A DNA stretch of 64,000 nt from positions 372,001-436,000 of the forward strand of contig NZ_JACIEQ010000001.1 of assembly GCF_014196965.1 (NCBI RefSeq), written 5' to 3'. The position numbers were made by a program, and so were the translations under genes. Shown in pieces: positions 8,599 through 17,599 of this stretch. Origin of the DNA: Actibacterium naphthalenivorans. GTDB taxonomy: Bacteria; Pseudomonadota; Alphaproteobacteria; Rhodobacterales; Rhodobacteraceae. Numbering within the stretch: the first letter of the stretch is position 1; each line of letters starts with the position of its first letter. The notes below the pieces were generated by a model that had not been told where the DNA came from, searched no databases, and was given only the letters and a program-made list of their open reading frames with translations.

Positions 8599-10029
8599 AT
8601 GAATTTAAAGACGTTCTTTCAGGCGGCCCTTCTCGGCGCCGCCATGAATCTTGGTCACGCACCCGTCGCGGGCGCGGAAACGCTTCGGGTGATGCAGGGC
8701 AGCGCGTCCAGCAAACTCAGCGTGCCGATGAACCAGGCCGTTGTCGTGGAAAGCGATGTGGCCTTCGCCGAATTGTCCATCGCCAACCCTTCGATCGCCG
8801 ATATCTCCACCTTGTCGGATCGCACCATCTATGTACTGGGCAGGGAGCCGGGCCGCACCACGCTGACGCTGCTCGGGCCGGACGGCCGCCTGATCACCAA
8901 TGTCGAGATCCGCGTGACCGCCGATGTCAGCGAACTGAAAGAGCGGCTGCGCGAAGTCATCCCGGGCGAGGCCATCGAGGTGCGCCCGGCCAATGACGGC
9001 CTGGTGCTGTCGGGCACCGTTTCCTCTTCGCTCGTGGTCGACCGGGCGCTTGATCTGGCGCAGCGCTATGCGCCGGGGCGGGTCTCCAACCTGATGATGG
9101 TCGGCGGCAGCCAGCAGGTGCTGCTGAAGGTGCGCTTTGCCGAAATGAACCGCTCGGTCCGCAAGAGCCTGTCGGCCAGCATGGCCGTCAACGGCATCGG
9201 CAGCGGCGGCGATATCGGCTATACCGGCGGCAACGGCACCTTTACCGAAGGCGACAATCTGCTCAACCTGTTCGACGGCGACAGCGCCACCAACGTGGGA
9301 CGCACGGGCGAGAGCACGGGCGTTTTTTCCTTCGGCATCGGCGCCGGTGATGTTGAATTCGCCATCCTGCTGGAAGCGCTGGAAACCAAGGGCTTCGTGC
9401 GCACCCTGGCCGAACCGAACCTCACGGCCCTGTCGGGCCAGAAGGCCGAATTCCTGGCCGGTGGCGAATATCCCATCCCGGTTGCCAATGAAAACGGCGC
9501 CATCAGCGTCGATTTCCGCAAATTCGGCATCGTGCTTGAATTCACGCCGCGCGTGGTCGGGCCGAACATCAACCTGCGCATGAACGCAGAGGTCAGCGGC
9601 GTCGACCCCTCGGTCAGCTACACCGACGGCGCCGTGTCGATCGCCGGTTTTTCCAAGCGCTCGACGGCGACCACCGTGGAAATGCATGATGGCGAAAGCT
9701 TTGCCATCGCCGGCCTGTTGCAGGATGATTTCTCTTCGCTCAAGGGGCAGGTTCCCTGGCTGGGTGACATCCCGATCCTCGGCGCGCTGTTCCGCAGCTC
9801 CGAGTATAACCGGCAGCAAAGTGAACTGGTGATCATCGTCACCGCGCATCTGGTGACCCCGACCACCGGAGAGGCATTCGCCCTGCCGACCGACCGTGTG
9901 CGCCCCCCCACCGAAAGCGAATTGTTCCTGTTCGGCCAGGTCGCCGCCCCCAACCGCCCCAGAAACGGCCCCGCGGGCGAGGTCGCCCGGCAGGATTTTT
10001 CGGGCTCCTACGGCTATGTGATGGAGTGA
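8599..10029 (+). CDS. cpaC: Tad pilus outer-membrane secretin CpaC/RcpA
   Basis: 476-aa secretin of the Tad apparatus. A signal peptide (MNLKTFFQAALLGAAMNLGHAPVAGAE) is followed by the pilus/secretin N-terminal domain (KLSVPMNQAVVVESDVAFAE...SIADISTLSDRTIYVLG), a BON-like segment (VSELKERLREVIPGEAIEVRP) and the secretin C-domain. The last carries LAEPNLTALSGQKAEFLAGGEYPIPV and VPWLGDIPILGALFRS, the conserved secretin signature near the end. It forms the outer-membrane channel for the pilus. The OmpA-like lipoprotein gene begins at its stop codon. Confidence 0.94.
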   Translation: MNLKTFFQAALLGAAMNLGHAPVAGAETLRVMQGSASSKLSVPMNQAVVVESDVAFAELSIANPSIADISTLSDRTIYVLGREPGRTTLTLLGPDGRLITNVEIRVTADVSELKERLREVIPGEAIEVRPANDGLVLSGTVSSSLVVDRALDLAQRYAPGRVSNLMMVGGSQQVLLKVRFAEMNRSVRKSLSASMAVNGIGSGGDIGYTGGNGTFTEGDNLLNLFDGDSATNVGRTGESTGVFSFGIGAGDVEFAILLEALETKGFVRTLAEPNLTALSGQKAEFLAGGEYPIPVANENGAISVDFRKFGIVLEFTPRVVGPNINLRMNAEVSGVDPSVSYTDGAVSIAGFSKRSTATTVEMHDGESFAIAGLLQDDFSSLKGQVPWLGDIPILGALFRSSEYNRQQSELVIIVTAHLVTPTTGEAFALPTDRVRPPTESELFLFGQVAAPNRPRNGPAGEVARQDFSGSYGYVME

Positions 10030-10034
10030 TGGCC

Positions 10035-10694
10035 ATGCGCGCGCCCTTTGCCCTTGTGACGACTGCCGCACTCATGACGCTGGGCGCCTGTTCGCCGCAA
10101 AGCGCGATCAGCTTCTATTCGCCCGCCGGCGCCACGCTGGACGATGGCAGCTTCGGAAACTCGACCGTGAACAATATCCAGGTGATGACAGGCGCGCGGA
10201 ACCTCGCGGTCAGCCTGTCGCGCAAATTCGCGGCCGAAGTGCCCAGCACGGTCAATTTCGCCTTCAACAGCGCCGCGCTGGACGCCGACGCACAGGCCGC
10301 CCTGCGGTTGCAGGCCGCGTGGATCAAGGAATATTCGCTGGCAAAGTTCCGCGTCTATGGCCACACCGACAAGGTCGGCTCCGACGGCTACAACAAGGCG
10401 CTCGGCCTGCGCCGCGCGCGCACAGTGGTGAACTTCCTCGTGGCGCAGGGCATTTCCCGAGATCGGCTGGAGGCGGTCGTCTCTTACGGGGAAACCCAGC
10501 CGCTGATCGTGACCGAAGGCCGCGAACGCCGCAACCGCCGCACCGTGACCGAGGTGTCGGGTTTTCTGAAGCCGCGTGAACAGCTGCTCGACGGCAAATA
10601 CGCCCTGTTCGAGTATGACGAATACATCCGCAGCGCCAACGAGATCAACACGGATGTGTCGCTTGAGCCGGATGCAGCCGCCGAAGAGCGCTGA
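10035..10694 (+). CDS. OmpA-like lipoprotein of the Tad locus
   Basis: 219-aa lipoprotein. The lipobox LGAC places the lipidated cysteine at residue 19. A C-terminal OmpA-like peptidoglycan-binding domain contains VNFAFNSAALDADAQAAL, VYGHTDKVGSDGYNKALGLRRARTVVNFL and YGETQPLI. It probably anchors the secretin to peptidoglycan and outer membrane; the location between cpaC and cpaE supports a pilus role. I chose ATG 10035 because GGAG at 10023-10026 then has 8-base spacing; ATG 10029, overlapping the cpaC stop, would add two residues. Confidence 0.85.
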   Translation: MRAPFALVTTAALMTLGACSPQSAISFYSPAGATLDDGSFGNSTVNNIQVMTGARNLAVSLSRKFAAEVPSTVNFAFNSAALDADAQAALRLQAAWIKEYSLAKFRVYGHTDKVGSDGYNKALGLRRARTVVNFLVAQGISRDRLEAVVSYGETQPLIVTEGRERRNRRTVTEVSGFLKPREQLLDGKYALFEYDEYIRSANEINTDVSLEPDAAAEER

Positions 10695-10922
10695 GGCATG
10701 CGGGAAAGGCGGCTCTGCGCCGCCCTTCCACCTGCCCCGATCACCCAACAATTTCGGTTTTTAAGCCGTAATGTTGCCCAGATTACCATCCATCTTTTCC
10801 TGGAGTGAGCAGCAGATACGGCGCTGAGTCGTATCGGGATGGCTGTGGTGTGGGGAACGGAAAAAAATGAGATCGTCCCTCGAACGCGCCGCGGTGTCCT
10901 GCAACGGAAGGATGCATGAGCA

Positions 10923-12188
10923 ATGACGGGCAGTGCAGCACTAATGCCAGAGCCGGCGCCGATCGTCGCCTGTACGGTGTCGCGGGATGTGCAGGATTTC
11001 GACCTTCTGATCGAGGATATGGAGGCCGAACTGGGGGAAAGCTGGGGGGATCTGTCATTTGACGATGCCGCCGCCTTCTTTACCCAACCTGATGCCGCCG
11101 GGCTGGAATTCGTGGCCATTGCTGTGGACAACCGGGATGAGCAGCAGCTCGGCTTCATCGGAGAGCTGATCCGCACCGCCAAGGAAAACCGCATCCGCGT
11201 GATCCTGATCGCCAGTGACGTCGGCGCCATGGCCCTGCATCAGTTGCTGCGTCTCGGCGCGGATGATTTCGTGCCCTACCCCCTGCCCGAGGGCGCGCTG
11301 CATGAATCGATCGAACGTCTGCGCACACCTGCGCCTGCGCCGCAACCCGCGCTGCCCGTCGCCACACATCCCGGCGAGTTCAGCAAGGCGCGCGGGCATG
11401 TGGCGGATCGCAACGGCATCGTGCTGCCGGTTCACGGCCTTGCGGGCGGTGTCGGCGCCTCCACATTCGCGGTGAACCTGGCGTGGGAGCTGGCCACCGT
11501 CACCAAGGAAGACGCGCCCAAGGTCTGCCTGCTTGACCTTGATCTGCAGTTCGGGTCGGCGTCGACCTATCTTGACCTGCCCCGCCGCGAAGCGGTCTAC
11601 GAGCTGTTGGCCGACACCGCGTCGATGGACAACGAAAGCTTCATGCAGGCCATGCTGACCTTCAACGAAAAGCTGCATGTCCTGACCGCGCCGGCCGACA
11701 TGCTGCCGCTGGAAATTCTGGCCTCGGAGGATGTCGCCCGGCTGATCGACACCGCCCGCGCGAATTTCGACTTCGTGATCATCGATATGCCCAAGACTCT
11801 TGTGCAGTGGACGGAAACCGCGCTGAGCCAGGCCCAAGTCTATTTCGCGCTGCTGGAGCTGGACATGCGATCGGCACAAAACACGCTGCGCATGATACGG
11901 GCGCTGAAAAGCGAAGAGCTGCCGTATGAAAAACTGCGCTACGTGCTGAACCGCGCGCCGAAATTCACCGATCTTTCCGGAAAGAGCCGCGCCAAGCGCA
12001 TGGCCGAAAACCTGGATATCGACATCGAGATCATGCTGCCCGAAGGCGGCAAACCGGTCGCCCAGGCCGCCGATCACGGCCTGCCGCTGGCCGAAAGCGC
12101 GCCGAAAGCGCTTCTGCGCAAGGAAATTCACAAACTGGCCGTTTCGCTGCACGAGCATGCGCTGCAGGCGGCCGCGGCGGCGGGATGA
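10923..12188 (+). CDS. cpaE: Tad pilus localisation ATPase CpaE/TadZ
   Basis: 421-aa protein with an N-terminal atypical receiver-like domain (about 1-130, IRVILIASDVGAMALHQLLRLGADDFVPYPL) and a C-terminal ParA/MinD-like domain. The latter has a deviant Walker A in GLAGGVGASTFAVNLAWELA and the conserved LLDLDLQFGSASTYLDL and FVIIDMPKTL. CpaE/TadZ proteins locate the pilus machine at the cell pole. A 228-base gap upstream suggests that cpaE starts a new transcription unit running through cpaA. Confidence 0.93.
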   Translation: MTGSAALMPEPAPIVACTVSRDVQDFDLLIEDMEAELGESWGDLSFDDAAAFFTQPDAAGLEFVAIAVDNRDEQQLGFIGELIRTAKENRIRVILIASDVGAMALHQLLRLGADDFVPYPLPEGALHESIERLRTPAPAPQPALPVATHPGEFSKARGHVADRNGIVLPVHGLAGGVGASTFAVNLAWELATVTKEDAPKVCLLDLDLQFGSASTYLDLPRREAVYELLADTASMDNESFMQAMLTFNEKLHVLTAPADMLPLEILASEDVARLIDTARANFDFVIIDMPKTLVQWTETALSQAQVYFALLELDMRSAQNTLRMIRALKSEELPYEKLRYVLNRAPKFTDLSGKSRAKRMAENLDIDIEIMLPEGGKPVAQAADHGLPLAESAPKALLRKEIHKLAVSLHEHALQAAAAAG

Positions 12189-12216
12189 CCCGCCGCAACA
12201 GGTAGAGAGTCGAGCC

Positions 12217-13656
12217 ATGTTTTCGCGTTATAAAAAACCAGCAGCGGGCGCAGGAACCCCGCCTTCCGCCGGACAGGCGGCGGCGCAGCCCACCCCCCAG
12301 GCCGCGGCGCCCCGCCCGACCATGGCCAAGCAAAAGCCCAAGCCGCCGGCCCAGCCCGTCCAGAGCGACAAGGACCGCAAGCGCAAGGAGCGGCTGGGCG
12401 AGATCAAGGTCGAGCTGCACCGGCGCCTGCTGGAAGACCTGAACCTTGCCGCCCTCGAACGGGCGAGCGAGGCCGATCTGAAGGCCGAGATTCAGTCGAT
12501 CTCTTCAGAAGCGCTGGCCGAGATGAGCGTCGTTCTGAACAAGGAAGAACGCGGCGCGCTGAACCAGGATCTGTTCGACGAGGTGATGGGCCTGGGCCCA
12601 CTGGAAACGCTTCTGAAGGACGACACGGTCAACGATATCCTGGTCAACGGCCCGCAACAGATCTTCGTGGAACGTTCGGGCAAGCTGGAACTCACCGAAA
12701 TCACCTTCAAGGATGAAAAGCACCTGCTGCGGATCATCGACAAGATCGTGTCGGCCGTGGGCCGCCGGGTCGATGAATCCAATCCTTATGTTGACGCCCG
12801 CCTGGCCGACGGGTCGCGCTTCAACGCGATGGTGCCGCCGATCGCGGTGGATGGCAGCCTGGTTTCCATCCGGAAGTTCAAGAAGGAAAAGCTGGGCATT
12901 GACGATCTGGTCAGGTTCGGCGCCTTCACCGAGGAAATGGCCGTTTACCTTCAGGCCGCCGTGGCCTGCCGCCTGAACGTGATCGTGTCGGGCGGCACCG
13001 GGTCGGGCAAGACCACCACGCTGAACGCGCTGTCGTCGTTCATCGACAATTCCGAACGCATCCTGACGATCGAGGATACCGCCGAACTTCAGCTCCAGCA
13101 GACCCATGTCGGCCGGATGGAAAGCCGCCCCGCCAACGTCGAGGGCAAGGGCGCGGTCACCCAGCGCGACTGTCTGCGCAACGCCCTGCGGATGCGCCCC
13201 GACCGCATCATCGTCGGCGAGACCCGCGGCGAGGAAGTGATCGACATGCTGCAGGCGATGAACACCGGCCACGACGGGTCGATGACCACGATCCACGCCA
13301 ACTCTGCCCGCGACGGCGTATCGCGTCTGGAAAACATGATCGCGATGGCGGGCATCGAAATGCCGCTGAAAGCCGTGCGCAGCCAGATTTCCAGCGCCGT
13401 GAACCTGATCGTGCAGGCCAGCCGCCTGCAGGACGGCAGCCGCCGCATGGTCTCGATCACCGAGATCACCGGCATGGAGGGCGAGGTGATCTCGATGCAG
13501 GAAGTGTTCCGCTACGAGCGGCTCGGGCTGGCGCCGGATGGCAAGATCATCGGCCGCTTCAACGCCACCGGCGTGCGCTCGCACTATTCCCAGCGCTTCA
13601 AGCAATGGGGCTATGACCTGCCACCAACCATCTTTGAACCCATCGCCGCGGAGTGA
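12217..13656 (+). CDS. cpaF: Tad pilus secretion ATPase CpaF/TadA
   Basis: 479-aa type II/IV secretion hexameric ATPase that drives pilin polymerisation. A proline/alanine-rich N-terminal tail precedes a helical domain and the NTPase domain. The Walker A motif GGTGSGKTT has its lysine at residue 265; [12 protein letters not shown] (Asp box), [15 protein letters not shown] (Walker B region) and [15 protein letters not shown] (His box) follow. The in-frame start at 12157 would run into cpaE and encodes a non-homologous leader; ATG 12217 gives MFSRYKK as in related proteins. Confidence 0.95.
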   Translation: MFSRYKKPAAGAGTPPSAGQAAAQPTPQAAAPRPTMAKQKPKPPAQPVQSDKDRKRKERLGEIKVELHRRLLEDLNLAALERASEADLKAEIQSISSEALAEMSVVLNKEERGALNQDLFDEVMGLGPLETLLKDDTVNDILVNGPQQIFVERSGKLELTEITFKDEKHLLRIIDKIVSAVGRRVDESNPYVDARLADGSRFNAMVPPIAVDGSLVSIRKFKKEKLGIDDLVRFGAFTEEMAVYLQAAVACRLNVIVSGGTGSGKTTTLNALSSFIDNSERILTIEDTAELQLQQTHVGRMESRPANVEGKGAVTQRDCLRNALRMRPDRIIVGETRGEEVIDMLQAMNTGHDGSMTTIHANSARDGVSRLENMIAMAGIEMPLKAVRSQISSAVNLIVQASRLQDGSRRMVSITEITGMEGEVISMQEVFRYERLGLAPDGKIIGRFNATGVRSHYSQRFKQWGYDLPPTIFEPIAAE

Positions 13657-13662
13657 ACGCAC

Positions 13663-14631
13663 ATGGTGCTCAGCGCAGAACCGATTATCTATGGCCTGAT
13701 CTTCGTCGGCGTTCTGGCGCTGGTCGAGGGGCTGTATCTGACTGTCTTCGGCAAATCCATCAGTCTGAACAGCCGCGTGAACCGCCGGCTGGACATGCTG
13801 GAAAAGGGCGCCGACCGTGAACAGGTTCTGGAGCAGCTCCGCAAGGAGATGAGCCAGCATCTGAACGCCCGCGGCATCCCGCTCTATTCGATCCTGGCCG
13901 ACAAGGCGCAGAAGGCGAACATCGCCTTTTCGCCCAAGGCGCTGATCATGATCATGGGGCTGTTGTCGGTGCTGGCTTTCCTGGGCCTGACCGTGGGCAC
14001 CAGCGCATCGCTGCCGGCGCGGCTTCTGGTGTCTGTCGGGATGGGTGTGGGGGCGGTGTTCGTCTGGGTCAGCAACAAGGCCAAGAAACGCCTGAGCCTG
14101 GTCGAGGAACAGCTTCCCGAAGCTGTCGAACTGATGGTGCGCAGCCTGCGCGTGGGCCATCCGTTTTCCTCGGCGGTCAGTATCGTGGCTAAAGAGGTGC
14201 CCGACCCGCTGGGCACCGAGTTCGGCATGATCGCCGACGAAGCCGCCTATGGCCGCGACGTGTCGGAAAGCCTCAAGGATCTGGCCGAACGCATGGATAT
14301 GCAGGATCTGCGTTTCCTCGCGGTGGCGGTGACGATCCAGCAGCAATCCGGCGGCAACCTGGCCGAGATCCTGGAAGGTCTGGCCAAGGTGATCCGCGCC
14401 CGGTTCAAGCTGTTTCGCAGGGTCAAGGCGATCACGGCGGAATCGAAATGGTCGGGCATGTTCCTGTCGGCCTTCCCGGTCATCGCCATCGTGGTGATCA
14501 ACATCCTCAAGCCCGATTATTATGACGATGTAATCGACACCCCGGTCTTTATTCCGGCGGCCATCGCCGTGGGCGTGTTTCTGGTGATGAACGTGGTCTT
14601 CATGAAGATCATGGTCAACATCAAGGTATAG
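13663..14631 (+). CDS. tadB: Tad pilus inner-membrane platform protein TadB
   Basis: 322-aa type II secretion system F-domain protein. It has N-terminal membrane helices around residues 5-25 and 85-130, the cytoplasmic GspF domain (LPEAVELMVRSLRVGHPFSSAVSIVAKEVPDPLGTEF...LRFLAVAVTIQQQSGGNLAEIL), and C-terminal helices. TadB forms the inner-membrane platform with TadC. The gene starts 6 bases after cpaF. Confidence 0.93.
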   Translation: MVLSAEPIIYGLIFVGVLALVEGLYLTVFGKSISLNSRVNRRLDMLEKGADREQVLEQLRKEMSQHLNARGIPLYSILADKAQKANIAFSPKALIMIMGLLSVLAFLGLTVGTSASLPARLLVSVGMGVGAVFVWVSNKAKKRLSLVEEQLPEAVELMVRSLRVGHPFSSAVSIVAKEVPDPLGTEFGMIADEAAYGRDVSESLKDLAERMDMQDLRFLAVAVTIQQQSGGNLAEILEGLAKVIRARFKLFRRVKAITAESKWSGMFLSAFPVIAIVVINILKPDYYDDVIDTPVFIPAAIAVGVFLVMNVVFMKIMVNIKV

Positions 14632-14648
14632 CGAGAACGGACACGGAA

Positions 14649-15644
14649 ATGTTCAACACACTCACCCGCCTGCTGACGGAAAAACTGGGCCCGCTCGGGC
14701 CGCTCTATGCGGTTGGCATTCTGGGCGTCGTCTTCATCGCGCTGGCCCTTCCGATGCTGCTCAAGCGCAAGCCCGACCCGCTCGACCGGCTCAAGGCCGC
14801 GGGCGCAACCGCGCGCCAGACCAAGACGCAGAAGAAGGACGCGGACGAGGTGCGCCTGCGGCACGGCTCCAAATCGAGCGAAAAGCTCGACAAGTTCGCC
14901 ACCTTTCTCGAGCCGCAGGATGAAGAGGAACTGACGGCGTCGCGGCTGAAGCTTCTGCGTGCCGGGTACCGCTCGAAATCGGCGGTGCGCACCTTCCACT
15001 TCGCGCAATTCGCGCTCGGGCTGGGGTTCCTGTTCCTGGGGGTGCTCTATGTGGTCATCCTGTCGGCCACCAGCGACGTGTCGATGCAAAAGGTGGTTCT
15101 GTCGATCCTGGTGCCGGGCGGGGCGGGATACTTCCTGCCGAAATACTGGGTCGAGCGGCGCGTTCAATCGCGGCAGGAACAGATCACCAACGGCTTTCCC
15201 GACAGCCTCGACATGATGCTTGTCTGCGTCGAGGCCGGGCAATCTCTCGATCAGTCGATCATCCGTGTGTCCAAGGAGCTGCGCGCCGGCTTTCCGGCGC
15301 TGGCCGAGGAATTCGAGATCGTGTCTTACGAGATCAAGGCCGGCAAGGACAAGATCACCGTGCTCAAGGACATGGGCGAGCGCTGCGGCGTGATGGACAT
15401 TTCCTCTTTCGTGACCGTGCTGGTGCAATCGGCCACCTTCGGCACCTCGATCGCCGATGCGCTGCGGGTCTATGCCGGTGAAATGCGCGACAAACGTGTC
15501 ATGCGGGCCGAGGAAAAGGCCAACAAGTTGCCCACAAAGCTCACCCTTGGTACGATGATGTTCACGCTTCCGCCTTTGTTGATTATTCTGATCGGACCTT
15601 CGGTTTATGGTATTGCGCAAATGATGGGCAACGTAGAATTCTGA
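14649..15644 (+). CDS. tadC: Tad pilus inner-membrane platform protein TadC
   Basis: 331-aa paralogue of TadB with the same type II secretion F-domain (GFPDSLDMMLVCVEAGQSLDQSIIRVSKELRAGFPALAEEFE...FVTVLVQSATFGTSIADALRVYA) flanked by membrane helices at residues ~18-38, ~115-150 and ~300-325. It completes the platform below the secretin. It lies 17 bases after tadB and 4 bases before the tadD-like gene. Confidence 0.93.
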   Translation: MFNTLTRLLTEKLGPLGPLYAVGILGVVFIALALPMLLKRKPDPLDRLKAAGATARQTKTQKKDADEVRLRHGSKSSEKLDKFATFLEPQDEEELTASRLKLLRAGYRSKSAVRTFHFAQFALGLGFLFLGVLYVVILSATSDVSMQKVVLSILVPGGAGYFLPKYWVERRVQSRQEQITNGFPDSLDMMLVCVEAGQSLDQSIIRVSKELRAGFPALAEEFEIVSYEIKAGKDKITVLKDMGERCGVMDISSFVTVLVQSATFGTSIADALRVYAGEMRDKRVMRAEEKANKLPTKLTLGTMMFTLPPLLIILIGPSVYGIAQMMGNVEF

Positions 15645-15648
15645 TTGC

Positions 15649-16215
15649 ATGATCACGGCGCGGGCGGGGGTATTCACATTGGTCTGGCTTCTGGCCGCCT
15701 GTCAGACGACGGGCGGCCTTTCGCCTGTCTACAAGGGGCTTGCCCCGCCCCCCGGCACGCCGCGTATCACCGAGGCGGTTGACGGGCTGGTCGTCGGGCA
15801 CAGGCTGATGGCGGCCGGGGAATACGAGCTGGCGCTGAAAGCCTATCTGCGCGCCGCGGCCGAAAACGGCACCGACGCGGATGTGTTCTCGGCCCTCGGC
15901 TCGGCCAACCTGCGGCTGGGCCGTCTGGGCCAGGCCGAAATCCTGTTGCGCGAAGCCATCAAGCGGGACGAGGAATTCGTGCCGGCCTGGAACAATCTGG
16001 GCGTCGTGCTGATGGAACAGGGCAAACCGGGCGAAGCGCGGCTGGTGTTCCAGAACGCCTTCGCGCTGGACAGCGCACAATCCGATGAAATCCGTGAAAA
16101 CCTGCGCTTGGCTATCGCAAAATCGGAAAATCCCGCGTATGATGAGGGTGATAATAATAATTTCGATCTGGTGCGGCGGGGCGACGGGCGTTACCTGCTT
16201 CTCTCCACACCCTGA
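15649..16215 (+). CDS. tadD: TPR-containing lipoprotein TadD
   Basis: 188-aa lipoprotein with lipobox LLAAC (Cys18) and two or three tetratricopeptide repeats (e.g. ADVFSALGSANLRLGRLGQAEILLREAIKRDEEFVPAWNNLGVVLMEQGKPGEARLVFQNAFALD). TadD proteins are pilotins or assembly factors for the Tad secretin. The C-terminal stretch DEGDNNNFDLV is encoded by an unusually AT-rich run near 16145-16165. A second TPR lipoprotein follows. Confidence 0.88.
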   Translation: MITARAGVFTLVWLLAACQTTGGLSPVYKGLAPPPGTPRITEAVDGLVVGHRLMAAGEYELALKAYLRAAAENGTDADVFSALGSANLRLGRLGQAEILLREAIKRDEEFVPAWNNLGVVLMEQGKPGEARLVFQNAFALDSAQSDEIRENLRLAIAKSENPAYDEGDNNNFDLVRRGDGRYLLLSTP

Positions 16216-16242
16216 GGACAGAGCAGTATAAAGGACGCAAAA

Positions 16243-17100
16243 ATGCGCCATCGTTATTTTGTCGTGCTGTGCGTGGGCGGCGCGCTTGCGCTTTCAGGCT
16301 GTACCGGAAAATCCGACGAAGAGGTCGAGCGCGCCGTGCAGGACGTGATCTCCTCTGACGAAAGCAGCCTGAACGACATCATGCTGACCGTGGCCGACCC
16401 CGACGAGGCGGTGGCCTATTTCAAACGCGCCGCCGCAGAACAGCCCGACCGGATCGACCTGAAGCGCAACCTGGCCCGCTCGCTGATCCGCGCCCGGCAC
16501 AGCGCCGAGGCGGTCACCGTCTGGGCCAAGGTGGTGGACGATCCCGATGCCACCAATGACGACCGCATCGATTACGCCGATGCCCTGATCCGGGCCGGGA
16601 AGTGGAAAGAGGCCGAAAAGACCCTCGACAGTGTTCCGCCCACGATCGAAACCTTCAAGCGCTACAAGCTGGAGGCGATGGTCGCCGACAGCAACAAGGA
16701 ATGGGGCCGGTCCGACAGCTTCTATGAAACCGCCGTGGGCCTGACCACGAAACCGGCGGGCGTTCTGAACAACTGGGGCTATTCCAAACTGTCGCGCGGC
16801 GATTATTCCGCGGCCGAGCGTCTGTTCGTCGATGCCATCGTCTATGACCCGAACCTGTTCACCGCCAAGAACAACCTGATCCTGGCGCGTGGCGCGCAGC
16901 GCAACTATCAGATGCCGGTGGTCCAGATGAGCCAAGTGGAACGGGCGCAGCTTTTGTACACGCTGGCGCTGTCGGCGGTGAAACAGGGCGATGTCGCCAT
17001 CGGCAAGGGCCTGCTGGAAGAGGCGATCGACACCCATCCGCAGCATTTCGAGGCTGCCGTGCGCTCGCTGCGCGCGCTCGATCCCAGAACGGTCAATTGA
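16243..17100 (+). CDS. Second TPR lipoprotein of the Tad locus
   Basis: 285-aa lipoprotein with lipobox LSGC (Cys20) and an array of TPR units (EAVAYFKRAAAEQPDRIDLKRNLARSLIRARHSAEAVTVWAKVV; LLNNWGYSKLSRGDYSAAERLFVDAIVYDPNLFTAKNNL). It resembles TadD-type proteins but is longer. It sits between tadD and cpaA in the same operon, so a role in Tad pilus assembly or secretin stability is likely. Division of labour with the preceding TPR lipoprotein is unknown. Confidence 0.82.
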   Translation: MRHRYFVVLCVGGALALSGCTGKSDEEVERAVQDVISSDESSLNDIMLTVADPDEAVAYFKRAAAEQPDRIDLKRNLARSLIRARHSAEAVTVWAKVVDDPDATNDDRIDYADALIRAGKWKEAEKTLDSVPPTIETFKRYKLEAMVADSNKEWGRSDSFYETAVGLTTKPAGVLNNWGYSKLSRGDYSAAERLFVDAIVYDPNLFTAKNNLILARGAQRNYQMPVVQMSQVERAQLLYTLALSAVKQGDVAIGKGLLEEAIDTHPQHFEAAVRSLRALDPRTVN

Positions 17101-17107
17101 TCCGCCG

Positions 17108-17599
17108 ATGCTGCTTTCCGCCAATCCCGCCCTGTGGTTTCTGATTGTCGCCGCCCCGATCTGCGTCTGGGCCGCCTGGAGCGACATGAAGACGATGAAA
17201 ATCCCCAACAAATCGGTCTGGGTGCTTGTGCTGGCCTTCGCCGTCACCGGTGTGCTGGTGCTGCCGATGCAGGAATTCCTGTGGCGTTGGGCGCATCTGG
17301 CCGTGATCCTGGTGGTCGGCTTCGTGATGAACATGGCCCGGATGATCGGTGCCGGCGATGCCAAGTTCGCCGCCGCCATGGCGCCCTTCGTGGCGCTGCC
17401 CGATGCGGGCAAATTCGCCATGCTGTTCTCGGTGGTGCTGGTTCTCGCTTTCCTCGCGCATCGCATCGCCCGCGCCACGCCCGCCGTCAAACGGGCCGCG
17501 CCGGGTTGGGAATCGTGGGAGCGGCGGGATTTCCCCATGGGCCTGGCGCTTGGCACCGCGCTGATCGCCTATCTGGCGATTGCGGCCACCTATCCCTGA
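17108..17599 (+). CDS. cpaA: Prepilin peptidase CpaA (A24 family)
   Basis: 163-aa integral membrane aspartic protease that removes the leader from Flp prepilins. The two catalytic aspartates are visible: Asp26 in AAWSDMKTMKIPN and Asp84 in the GxGD motif GAGDAKF. Hydrophobic segments flank both. It lacks the N-terminal methylase domain of PilD, as usual for the CpaA/TadV type. Its last 10 bases overlap the 3' end of the convergent membrane glycosyltransferase gene. Confidence 0.92.
   Translation: MLLSANPALWFLIVAAPICVWAAWSDMKTMKIPNKSVWVLVLAFAVTGVLVLPMQEFLWRWAHLAVILVVGFVMNMARMIGAGDAKFAAAMAPFVALPDAGKFAMLFSVVLVLAFLAHRIARATPAVKRAAPGWESWERRDFPMGLALGTALIAYLAIAATYP

Noticed and set aside
10708-10724. 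Terminator after the OmpA-like lipoprotein
   Set aside because: The GGCGGC/GCCGCC stem is short and no T-run follows, so it was not called.
12505-14346. 613-aa open frame opposite cpaF/tadB
   Set aside because: It spans two well-supported pilus genes on the other strand and lacks any protein-like motif.
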